Shown here: in pieces, positions 1 through 7,860 of the stretch
Numbering within the stretch: the stretch's first letter is position 1
Layout of the letters: every line of letters begins with the position of its first letter
Source: Isochrysis galbana
Taxonomy: Eukaryota; Haptophyta; Isochrysidales; Isochrysidaceae
Assembly: GCA_018136815.1 (NCBI GenBank)
Contig: CM030933.1
Coordinates: 7,107,137 to 7,171,136, forward strand
Length of the DNA: 64,000 nucleotides
Direction of reading: 5' to 3'
Program-made: the position numbers and the translations under genes
Notes under the pieces: model-generated
Seen by the model: only the letters and a program-made list of their open reading frames with translations
Database searches by the model: none
Told to the model about the DNA's origin: nothing

Positions 1-2
1 TA

Positions 3-1664
3 GCCGGTGGGCCAGCCTCTCGGCTGACTCGGTGGGCTCTCAAGTTGGCTGAGTACCGGTTCGATGTCGAACATAAACCAGGAGCTGTTCATCAGGATGC
101 TGACGGGCTGTCCCGGCTAGCATCCCTGGAGCCGGAACACGAAGATGAACCACTCGCCGGCCCAGCGCCGCTAGCGGTACGTGAGCCTAGCTCAGAGTCT
201 CTAGCCGAGCATGAACGGTCTCATCCGGTGGCTGCCATCACGCGCTCCGTAGCTACGGCGCGAGGGCTTCAAGCTTTGGACCGATCTCGTCGTCGAGCCT
301 CCGATTCCGGGCCCGCCATCCAGTCTAGTTATTTGGCTCCGGGTACGCCGACTTCCGAAGAGATGAGAGCGGCCCTGGCGGAAGATCCGTTCGTAGAGCC
401 ACTCCTGGGCTCAGGAGAGACGGCCAACCACGAGCCATCAGGCCAAGGGTCGCCTCCGCCAGCCGCCGCCTCAGGCCCCATTGTCGAAGATGATTCGTGT
501 TCCAGTCCTGTCGCTCCCGCTCCCGCTCCCGCTCAGCCATCCAAGATGTTTCGCCGTTTCGTCGTTCACGATGGGCTCGTCTACTATCGCACCGTTCCTG
601 ACTCCACCGACCCGGACTCGCTAGTGCTCTATGTTCCGCCCTCGTTGCGGTCTCGCTACCTTTTTGCCTACCACGATCGCTCCGGTCACCTTGGAGTTTC
701 TCGTATGTCCGGTCTTCTTCGTACTCGGGTATACTGGCCTGGCATGTCTTCCGACGTTGCATCCTACGTCCGGGAATGCCACGAGTGCACCCTCGCCAAG
801 CCGCTACCTAGGGCTCTAGCGTCGCCCTCCGGTCTCTCCGTGGGTACCTACCCCTTTGATGTGGTCTACTGCGACGTGCTCTCACTGGCTCCCACTCACA
901 ACTTCGTGCCTGGAGTCTCGGGTTACGACAAGCTGGTCGTCTTCATCGACTCGCTCACTCGATGGACTGAGGCTGAGCCGTCGAATGGGGATCCCTCGTC
1001 GGAGATGGCCTTGGACATGTTCATCCGCTTGATTGTGACGCGTTATGGAGTCCCTAGGCAGCTTCGAACCGACGCCGGTTCGAATCTATGTTCGGTTCTT
1101 GTTTCGCGTATTCTGGAGCTCACCGGGACTGATTTGTCGAGTACAGAGCCGTACCGACATGAGGGTGTAGGCTTCGTCGAACGCGCTCAGCAAACGCTCA
1201 TTCGTTTGATGCGCGCCTCGAACGAGGGTGGCGGTCATTGGGTCGACCATTTGCCGTTCCTACTCCTCTCGTTGAGGGCTTCTTCCGGTCGTGTTACCTC
1301 CCGGTCTCCAGCGTCTTTGATCTTTGGGCGTGAGCTGCGTCTGCCCGCTCAACTTTCTGATCCGAAGTCCGTTTCGCCAACTGCTCTCGAGGCGGCGTCC
1401 GCCGACGTTCGCTCGTACGCATCCAGGCTCAATGCGAGCCTCCGCCTCTCTTGGTCCAGCGCTCTCGAGGCTACCCTAGCCGCTCAGGCTGAGTCAGTCC
1501 GTGACGCTACCATCAAGTCTCAAAGACCAGGGGGGTGTCGCATTCGCGATGTCTCAGAGGCAAAAAGAAATAACAGTAAAAGAAAAACAGTAAACAGTAA
1601 AAAGAACAGAGGAAGAAAGAAGAAGAAGAGTGGAAAAGAAGAGAAAAAAACCCAGAGTATATAG
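3..1664 (+). CDS. Ty3/gypsy Pol polyprotein, RNase H tail and integrase (partial)
   Basis: The frame is open from the window edge, so the N-terminus is missing. The first residues are the RNase H tail typical of gypsy elements (EHKPG...NAD-like HQDADGLSRL). After a Ser/Pro-rich linker comes the integrase zinc finger (H-x4-H near residue 209 and a CHEC pair near 244) and then the catalytic core. The D, D and E residues sit in YCDVLS, RTDAGSN and GFVERAQ, with 35 residues between the second D and the E. The usual C-terminal GPY/F or chromodomain region is absent: the frame runs from the end of the core into the polypurine tract and 129 bases into the LTR, stopping in the LTR TATA sequence. The missing C-terminus suggests a deletion, so the copy may not be functional. 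Confidence 0.9.
   Translation, partial: AGGPASRLTRWALKLAEYRFDVEHKPGAVHQDADGLSRLASLEPEHEDEPLAGPAPLAVREPSSESLAEHERSHPVAAITRSVATARGLQALDRSRRRASDSGPAIQSSYLAPGTPTSEEMRAALAEDPFVEPLLGSGETANHEPSGQGSPPPAAASGPIVEDDSCSSPVAPAPAPAQPSKMFRRFVVHDGLVYYRTVPDSTDPDSLVLYVPPSLRSRYLFAYHDRSGHLGVSRMSGLLRTRVYWPGMSSDVASYVRECHECTLAKPLPRALASPSGLSVGTYPFDVVYCDVLSLAPTHNFVPGVSGYDKLVVFIDSLTRWTEAEPSNGDPSSEMALDMFIRLIVTRYGVPRQLRTDAGSNLCSVLVSRILELTGTDLSSTEPYRHEGVGFVERAQQTLIRLMRASNEGGGHWVDHLPFLLLSLRASSGRVTSRSPASLIFGRELRLPAQLSDPKSVSPTALEAASADVRSYASRLNASLRLSWSSALEATLAAQAESVRDATIKSQRPGGCRIRDVSEAKRNNSKRKTVNSKKNRGRKKKKSGKEEKKTQSI
1658..1663 (+). promoter_or_regulatory. LTR TATA box
   Basis: TATATA lies about 120 bases into the LTR and is repeated at 2471-2476 in the second LTR. 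This position fits a pol II promoter at the U3/R boundary of an LTR. The pol reading frame ends on the TAG that overlaps this motif (1662-1664). The promoter role is inferred from position only. Confidence 0.5.
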
Positions 1665-1714
1665 GGCGGTTCTCAGCCCTTCCCATCGGCCCTATGGCTA
1701 CGTAAACTCTCGCG

Positions 1715-1777
1715 TGGCATAGTGGTTCAACCCACCGCCTCCACCAACCTTTTGCTCTGGGTCGCGAGTTCGAGTCC
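1715..1777 (+). promoter_or_regulatory. tRNA-like A box and B box inside the LTR
   Basis: TGGCATAGTGG (1715-1725) fits the pol III A-box consensus. AGTTCGAGTCC (1767-1777) fits the B-box consensus. The gap of about 40 bases is within the normal range for tRNA genes and tRNA-derived SINEs. The T-arm stem does not pair well and no full cloverleaf forms, so this is not called a tRNA gene. The same sequence recurs at 2528-2590 in the second LTR. Confidence 0.55.
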
Positions 1778-2125
1778 GGACGGAGCGCTCTGCAGTTCGA
1801 GCCCCGCTCCTTCTCCTCTCCGCTCTTCTTCTACAGTTAAATTCCGCACTCTTCTTCTACCATTAAAAAATTCCACGCTCTTCTTCTACGGTAAAAATCC
1901 TGCCTCTTCCTACTGTTAAAATATCCTGCCTTCCTACCATTAAAATTCTGCACTCCGTCTACCGTTAAAATCCTGCCTCCGTCGCCCTTGCCAAGACATT
2001 TCCTCTGCCTTCCTGCCGACTTCCTTGCCAGTTCCTTCCGCCCCGGTTTCCCGCTTGTCTGCAAATCGGTTTCACCGCATTACGACCAAGCTTAGTGGGG
2101 AAACTCCTCGTCCAGTTCCGTTACC

Positions 2126-2230
2126 CGAAAAATCTCGTTCATCTCGTCGGGCCATCAAGGCCATCTCGTTCATCTCGTCGGGCCATCAAGGCCATCTCGT
2201 TCATCTCGTCGTCGGGCCATCAGGCCATCT
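2126..2230 (+). repeat. 30-base tandem repeat in LTR
   Basis: About three units of a sequence carrying ATCTCGTTC, ATCTCGTCG and GGGCCATCA stand in tandem near the 3' end of the LTR. The same block is present at 2939-3043 in the second LTR. Confidence 0.8.
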
Positions 2231-2283
2231 CGTTACATCTCGTTCACCTCGTTACAATCCAAGCTACGGCTTTGATTTCCACA

Positions 2284-2348
2284 ATTTAGAGACATAAGGA
2301 TTCCGCTTGCAGAAGGCTCGCGAGGACGCTCGTGATTAAGTCGGGGGG
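2284..2348 (+). other. 65-base inter-LTR remnant
   Basis: This short segment between the LTRs ends in a run of six G, exactly like the sequence before the first LTR, so it keeps a polypurine tract but no coding sequence. It fits a recombination or large-deletion product between tandem copies. I do not see a clear primer-binding site directly after the first LTR. Confidence 0.6.
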
Positions 2349-3096
2349 TGTCGCATTCGCGATGTCTCAGAGGCAAAAAGAAATAACAGTAAAAGAAAAA
2401 CAGTAAACAGTAAAAAGAACAGAGGAAGAAAGAAGAAGAAGAGTGGAAAAGAAGAGAAAAAAACCCAGAGTATATAGGGCGGTTCTCAGCCCTTCCCATC
2501 GGCCCTATGGCTACGTAAACTCTCGCGTGGCATAGTGGTTCAACCCACCGCCTCCACCAACCTTTTGCTCTGGGTCGCGAGTTCGAGTCCGGACGGAGCG
2601 CTCTGCAGTTCGAGCCCCGCTCCTTCTCCTCTCCGCTCTTCTTCTACAGTTAAATTCCGCACTCTTCTTCTACCATTAAAAAATTCCACGCTCTTCTTCT
2701 ACGGTAAAAATCCTGCCTCTTCCTACTGTTAAAATATCCTGCCTTCCTACCGTTAAAATTCTGCACTCCGTCTACCGTTAAAATCCTGCCTCCGTCGCCC
2801 TTGCCAAGACATTTCCTCTGCCTTCCTGCCGACTTCCTTGCCAGTTCCTTCCGCCCCGGTTTCCCGCTTGTCTGCAAATCGGTTTCACCGCATTACGACC
2901 AAGCTTAGTGGGGAAACTCCTCGTCCAGTTCCGTTACCCGAAAAATCTCGTTCATCTCGTCGGGCCATCAAGGCCATCTCGTTCATCTCGTCGGGCCATC
3001 AAGGCCATCTCGTTCATCTCGTCGTCGGGCCATCAGGCCATCTCGTTACATCTCGTTCACCTCGTTACAATCCAAGCTACGGCTTTGATTTCCACA
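2349..3096 (+). repeat. LTR copy 2 (748 bases)
   Basis: This is a direct repeat of 1536-2283 with one substitution noticed (2752). Downstream sequence (3097-3275) is unrelated to the internal remnant and holds no recognisable gene. It is rich in short AGTCC/CCAGT words. Confidence 0.92.
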
Positions 3097-3720
3097 TAGG
3101 TTCACGATCCTCGTAAGAAAAAGAGGCCTCGAAACCTCGGACAAGCAGTGTTGTACATCATTCCAGTCACGACTAGCAGTCACAGGCTTAGTGTTCAGTC
3201 CAGTGTCCAGTTCAGTCTATGCCTATGACGAGTAGTCCTTGTCCACGGGCCAGCTATGACTAGGACTAGCCTGCTAGTCCAGTCCAGCCTAAAAAAAAAC
3301 ACATCTGAAGATTCTGGGCTACACACCTACTAGACTAGGGTACTTCCCCATCCCTGTTGCCACCGCCCTTACTTAACTTCCCTTTCCTCCACCTCCTCCC
3401 CTTCCCCCCTTCATTCCTTTGTCTTCGGTATCTGGGGGTCGGCTCGGGTGCGCTACCACGAGCCTGGTTCAAAGCGCGGGTTCCGGGCAGGCCTGTTGTT
3501 GGTCAATTGTCATCGTGTGTCTGTTGGGTCACGGGCTTGCTCGTCCTTCTCGCCCTTGCTGGTCTCTACTGTGTCTCGGTGGGTTTATGTCCATTCGAGG
3601 TGTATCACGTCTCAGATTTGTTCTGGTTCGGGTCTCTCGGCAATTATATATGCCACCCCCATCGAGGTGGTCAAGGTTTGTAGCTCTAGACTTGGTTCTA
3701 GCTTTCCTCTTGGACCTAAT

Positions 3721-4260
3721 GTTAACAACAGTGATGGGACATCAGGCTGATATGAGGTCCTGATGTCATGATATCAGGTCCTTTAGACCTGACAAAGGGG
3801 TATCAGGTGGGGGCAAAAACAAAGCTGACAAGGCCAATAACAAAACCATGAAAAAAAAACTTTTGGCGCGAGGACGCGAGGACGAGGTGGCGCGGGAAGC
3901 CTCTCCAACACCCCCCTCTTCCCGCTAATGTCTGTACTTTTACATATACGTAATTTTGCCCATTTTATTCACTGCACATGAGGCGTTCCTTCGTCTCTCT
4001 CTCTCTCTCTCTGGCGATGGCCAGTGACGACATGGCGCTGGCTCTTGCCCCAGCATGTGCTGCCTTGGGAGCTAGAGATGGTTGTGGAGGAGCCAGAGGA
4101 CGAAAATGACTGTTAGCTCTGTTTCTGTTCCCGTTAGTATTGTAACTATAGTTACTAACTTTATAATACCTGATATTAGGCTAATATCAGGTTTGATATC
4201 AGGTGTTAGGTTGTCAAAACCTGACGACCTGATCCCTGACGTCCCATCACTGGTGAACAA
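3721..4260. mobile_element. hAT-type MITE with 8-base target duplication
   Basis: The element itself is 3729-4252. Its ends are CAGTGATGGGACATCAGG on the left and, as reverse complement, CAGTGATGGGACGTCAGG on the right. The flanks GTTAACAA (3721-3728) and GTGAACAA (4253-4260) match at seven of eight bases. CAGTG ends with 8-base duplications are typical of hAT elements. The interior has no transposase and is full of ATCAGG/CCTGAT subterminal words. A (CT)n microsatellite lies at 3990-4012. The element sits inside the LINE copy and is younger than it. Confidence 0.88.
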
Positions 4261-4265
4261 TGGGT

Positions 4266-5304
4266 ATACATCGTTCACGTCGATCCTTTTCTTCGGCTGT
4301 CTGCCCATGCCTGCTTGGGCGGTCCTAGCCGAGTCTGTCGTACTTGCAAATAGTAGTGCCTTGCTTAGTGTCGTGTACCTGTCTATCGTTCTTATCAACA
4401 CTGATTCCTCCGAGAATTCGATGCCGTCGTAGTGTATCCTGTAGAAGTCTGTTAAGATATATCTCCATGCTAGAGTGTAGAGTATGGTGAGCGATCTCGG
4501 TGTTTTCCCCCCGGGGTGCATGAAAAGGTTATCTACGATTACCTCTGTAGGCTCCTCCGAGCCGCGCTGCTCGCTGGTTTCCCGCTTCGTCGCCGAGGTC
4601 CCTACCTCCGTTGGGACCGCCCGTGCGCCCGTGTCGACAACATCGTCACGGCGTGGTCTACTATGGCGCTCCATGATGCCAAAAATTTGTCTTTCGGGAT
4701 ATATTCTCCCTGGAAGTGAATGTAAGTGTCATTGTTTCTAAGATATTGTTCGCACTCCTCGCTACTCGCTACGGTAGGGCACTGTTGCGCCGAAGTCTGT
4801 AAACACGTTATGTATGGTGTTGCAATCTAGCTTGTTCCATAGCTTCGCCCACGAGGGGTTCATTTTGGGTCCCGGGTGTGTCGGGCTGCCCCATATGGGT
4901 TGCGAAAGTACGCCTTCTCTACTCGTCCCTAGGGATGTTAGCTTGAGTGTGCGAATATTATTCAGCGCTCGCTTCGTCCAGAACTCCGGGAGTTTGCTTG
5001 GGCCCGTTATCCCATCGGTTAGCTTGCTCGTGTGTATCGTCGAGAGCACTGTTGCTCTCCCTATGTTTGTGCGGCAGAACCATGTGTCGAGCACTTGCTT
5101 CCATTGCGCCTGGCGGGCGTCCAGGTAGTTTAGGATCCATTTGGATTGTAGCGCTTTGACGTGGTTGTCCCAGTCCAAGAGGCCCAGCCCCAGTTGGGGG
5201 TCTTTTTCCGAAGCTCCTTTTAGCGGGATGTCGGGGTGTTTTATCCATTGTAGTCTTCGCCCGGTACGCGCGTTTGTCCACAATATTCTGTCTACTGATC
5301 TCTT
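4266..5304 (-). pseudogene. LINE ORF2 fragment, C-terminal part of reverse transcriptase
   Basis: On the minus strand, 5304-4762 encodes residues typical of the region after the LINE reverse transcriptase core, including GLGLLDWDNHVKALQSKWI. The reading resumes in another frame from about 4674 towards 4266 (LTILYTLAWRYILTDFY), so at least one frameshift is present. The protein joins in frame across the nested insertion to the piece at 6062-6340 (ATIKRSVD followed by RILWTNARTG). This was part of the enzyme that copies the element by target-primed reverse transcription; it is now dead. Confidence 0.8.
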
Positions 5305-6060
5305 CAACTAAGTTTATACTTGGTTGACCCATGGGGGGGCACGAGCCCCCCCCTCTCTCCACTCCTCCCCTGCCATGGGGGAGGAACCACCCATCCTCCT
5401 GGCACGCCTGATGGCTTGCCAGGAGGCCACTGCCCTACTGACCCACTCCCTTCCCCACAGGCTCGCCCCATTCGCCCATCCTGGCCCCTCGTGACCAGCC
5501 CATTGCTCCAACCCCCCCTCCCCCCCTGGTCGACAGGCAGGCAGGTGCAGATTGGGGGCCCCAGAGGCTCAGGAGCGCCAGCGAGGGAGAGGCAGGGGAG
5601 GCCAGGGCCCAGTCCCAGCCTCCTCTGCCCCCAGAGCTGGCCTCCAGGAGCCTCCAGGGGTCGCCAGGGGCAGCTGCAGGCCTGCCGCAGGCGCGCCATC
5701 GCGCGTGCCGCAGGAGAGGGGAGAGAGAGCGCGGAGAAGGGGGTGGGCGGAGCGAGAGCTCCGCTCACCGAAAAATAGGTAAGTCCCGCACCTGTTTACA
5801 GGATAAGTCGGGGCTGAGACCGCCGCCCACTCGGAGACACAGGAGGAAGGGGGGGAATGATCACCGGGGGGGGGCGCGGGCCACCGGACCATATCTAAGC
5901 CCTTCACCCCTATCCCCCTAGTAGTGCACGGGGGGAGTCGCCTTATGGCGGGGGGAGAAGGGCCGGGGAAGTGGGGGTGTAGAAAGTTTCCTACGTGAGT
6001 AGAAAGTAGAGGGTCCACGGCCGCGTGTGCGGTGAGACTATTAAAAGGTTTATTTATTTA
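5305..6060 (+). mobile_element. Hairpin-start retroposon nested in the LINE (756 bases)
   Basis: It is flanked by a perfect 16-base duplication TGTCTACTGATCTCTT (5289-5304 and 6061-6076). The left end is a hairpin (5305-5326: stem CAACTAAG, loop TTTATA, stem CTTGGTTG), and ATG follows at 5331. The body is very GC-rich and can be read as a proline-rich ORF of uncertain meaning from 5320 to 5778. The right end carries CGCGTGTGCGGTGAG, then ATTAAAAGG and a TTTA repeat tail. A related copy lies at 9687-10482 on the other strand, and partial copies at 16018-16225 and 57325-57476. Confidence 0.9.
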
Positions 6061-6061
6061 T

Positions 6062-6377
6062 GTCTACTGATCTCTTGATCGTCGCGTGGAACGACCTCGG
6101 GGCTGCCAGCGTCTGCAGCCAGTATCTCGGGATAGAGTATATGAGGAAGTTGGCTACCTTTGTTTTACCATGTATAGATAGGTTGCTTGTGATCGGCTCG
6201 TATATGCTGGTTTTTCGTTCTATTTTGTCACCTAGTTTACGCCAGAATCCTTTCATGGCCTGGGACCCTCCTAACGGGACCCCTAATATGGTCGCATACT
6301 CGCTTCTTTTCTTCTTTTTAGCCACTTGTATCTTTGAAATCTAGCGGGCGGTCGCTTTCTCTTCAGGGATCCCATTC
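6062..6377 (-). pseudogene. LINE ORF2 fragment upstream of the nested insertion
   Basis: The minus strand encodes LGVPLGGSQAMKGFW and continues to ATIKRSVD, which is the LINE reverse transcriptase thumb/connection region. The sequence nearer 6377 (reading GLRMG, then RWLK-like) is shared with a second LINE fragment at 55375-55560. It belongs to the same ORF as 4762-5304. Confidence 0.75.
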
Positions 6378-6677
6378 TTAGTCCTTCGAATTTTTGGTCG
6401 TTAGGCTTGCCACATGAGGCCGCCGCGTATGTGTGGTATGGCTGGTGTGGCTGTGTGTTGTGTTGGAGGTGTGCTGCATGCTGGCTGCTGCCAGCATGGC
6501 AGCCTTGTTCGTGGCGTTCGCGGTGGTTCGCGGGCGTGGCAGGCTGGCTCCTGTGCCCACCTGGCTGGGAGGGTCGTCCTGACGCGGTCGCTTCGGCGAC
6601 AGCGGCGTGTCACTCAAGCCTTCGTCCATCTCGGCGAGGGCAGCGGCAGCGAGGGAGGGCGGCGGCGCGCGCTCCAT
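6378..6677 (-). pseudogene. LINE ORF1 N-terminal fragment (MER...SPKRPRQD type)
   Basis: It is a 99-residue open frame beginning MERAPPPSLAAAALAEMD, with ATG five bases after the 5' hairpin of the LINE. The motif PLSPKRPRQD looks like a basic nuclear-localisation patch. The same N-terminus is found at 31444 (+) and, more degenerate, at 18971 (-), which supports a conserved ORF1-type product. The tail is low-complexity His/Thr. The function is inferred only from its place at the LINE 5' end. Confidence 0.6.
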
Positions 6678-6719
6678 GACCCTATCAGTTTACTGATAGT
6701 TGAAGTCCAGTCCAGCCTA

Positions 6720-7123
6720 CATCCTATGACTACCCGTCCTAGTCCGGTGCATAGCTAAGACTAGGAATGGCGGCGCGGCCGTCACCAGGGTACGGAGAGG
6801 CTTCTGCCATGAGGCATGCCCAATGAATGGAGGTTCTGTGTGCTCTGCCTGCTGTGTTCCTGGTGAGGCCTGCAGTCTACAGCCACCCATGGGGGGGGGG
6901 GGACATCATGGCTGCTGGAGGGGGTGTGGCCGAGGCCACGGGCGGTGTGGTGCGACGGTGATCGCGCTCACATGCTCGGCCTCTGCTGGAGGACGCGGTC
7001 GCGCTTCGCGCCAGCGACTACTCAACGGGTACTGGGGGGGCGCCCTCGGGGGGGGGGGGGGGGGGCGAAGGAGAGGGGAGTCGCGGCAGCGCGCTCCATC
7101 GCAAGCAAGTATAAACTTAGTTG
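6720..7123 (-). mobile_element. Hairpin-start retroposon 5' end
   Basis: On the minus strand an element starts at 7123 with stem CAACTAAG, loop TTTATA and stem CTTGCTTG, followed by CG and ATGGAGCGCGC at 7099. The body towards 6830 is GC-rich with long G and C tracts and no convincing ORF. Its other end is not defined. Bases 7124-7421 hold no gene I can support. Confidence 0.6.
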
Positions 7124-7421
7124 CGCGCGTGGCGAGAATGTTAAGACTTTTCTTGATCTTTTGAGCTTAAGTTACACGCCCACCCACTTCACAAAATGGT
7201 TGCAACAAGAGGTTGGGAGGGCGGTGGGGGTCCATATTACTCCATCTTGCAAGATGGGGTCCCCAAACTCCATCAGGGGCAGGGAAGGGTCCGTGGCTGG
7301 CTGACAGCATTTGCCGATGAGGAAGATCCCCAGCATCTGTTGGTGTGAGTTCTGGGCAGGGTCGCATACGGCAGCATGTTACTTCGGCGCTCACAGCTGA
7401 TCGCGTGTTGAACAAGGAGAT

Positions 7422-7860
7422 GGCGGGAGGAGAATGGCAGCGAGTGCCGCCCCTCAACCTGGTCTCACCTTGCTCATCGCTTTCATCCTTATGACTGTTG
7501 ACTGAAGAGTTCAGAGCCCAAATGGCATTTGCATATAGCATCAGCCACTCCGCGCCTATTCCCAAGCACAACATGGAAGAGATGTTGATTGAGTCTCTCA
7601 CGCCCTCGAATCGATGTTGCACTGTTGAGAAGTGTCTTTTCGGCGGGAGGAGAATGGCAGCGAGTGCCGCCCCTCAACCTAGTCTCACCTTGCGCATCGC
7701 TTTCATCCTTATGACAGTTGACGGAAGAGTTCAGAGCCCAAATGGCATTTGCATATAGCATCAGCCACTCCGCGGCTATTCCCAAGAAGTTCGTTGAGTC
7801 TCTCACGCCCTCGAATCGATGTTGCACCGTTGAGAAGTGTCTCTTCACGAGACGAGAAGC
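7422..7860. repeat. Tandem duplication, about 220-base unit, two copies
   Basis: Two near-identical units start at 7422 and 7642 with GGCGGGAGGAGAATGGCAG. The second is shorter because a run near 7571-7593 is replaced by a shorter one. On the minus strand each unit has a splice-like layout: an open stretch ending in GTGAG, preceded in copy 1 by a TTCTCAACAG acceptor-like motif. The second unit runs up to the stop codon of the neighbouring gene (7845). Confidence 0.8.

Larger units (their letters stand above)
1536..2283 (+). repeat. LTR copy 1 (748 bases)
   Basis: It is bounded by TGT...ACA and repeated at 2349-3096. It contains a TATATA motif (1658-1663), tRNA-like A and B box sequences (1715-1777), and a degenerate tandem run of about 25-30 bases built around CTACCGTTAAAAT (1833-1970). 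A 30-base tandem repeat containing ATCTCGTTC and GGGCCATCA lies at 2126-2230. Confidence 0.92.
1..3096 (+). mobile_element. Ty3/gypsy LTR retrotransposon, 3' part with two LTRs
   Basis: The element enters from the left edge with the end of its pol gene, reaches a G-rich polypurine tract (1527-1535), then an LTR (1536-2283), a 65-base internal remnant (2284-2348) ending in a second G-tract, and a second LTR (2349-3096). Both LTRs begin TGT and end ACA, the usual TG..CA form. They are offset by exactly 813 bases and I see one substitution between them (A at 1939, G at 2752), so the copy looks young. The target-site duplication cannot be tested because the 5' LTR of the full element lies outside the window. 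Confidence 0.9.
3292..6703 (-). mobile_element. LINE (non-LTR) copy, internally deleted, with two nested insertions
   Basis: A 16-base target duplication AGTCCAGTCCAGCCTA flanks the copy (3276-3291 and 6704-6719). Read on the minus strand, it starts with a hairpin (6682-6699: stem CTATCAG, loop TAAA, stem CTGATAG) followed within five bases by ATG. Next come an ORF1-like start (6677-6378), a piece of ORF2, a 3' UTR and a T-rich 3' end at 3292. An internal deletion joins ORF1 to ORF2 near 6377. A hAT MITE (3729-4252) and a second retroposon (5305-6060) have inserted into it. Without those, about 2.1 kb of LINE remains. The same 3' end (AGAATCTTCAGA then poly-T) occurs at 36583 and 63885. Confidence 0.88.

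Noticed and set aside
1711-1785. tRNA gene
   Set aside because: A and B boxes are good, but acceptor and T-arm stems do not pair and both copies sit in LTRs.
5320-5778. Proline-rich protein of 152 residues in the nested retroposon as a firm gene
   Set aside because: Both strands are open through this GC-rich body and the related copy at 9926-10408 keeps only scattered similarity; its ATG is mutated.
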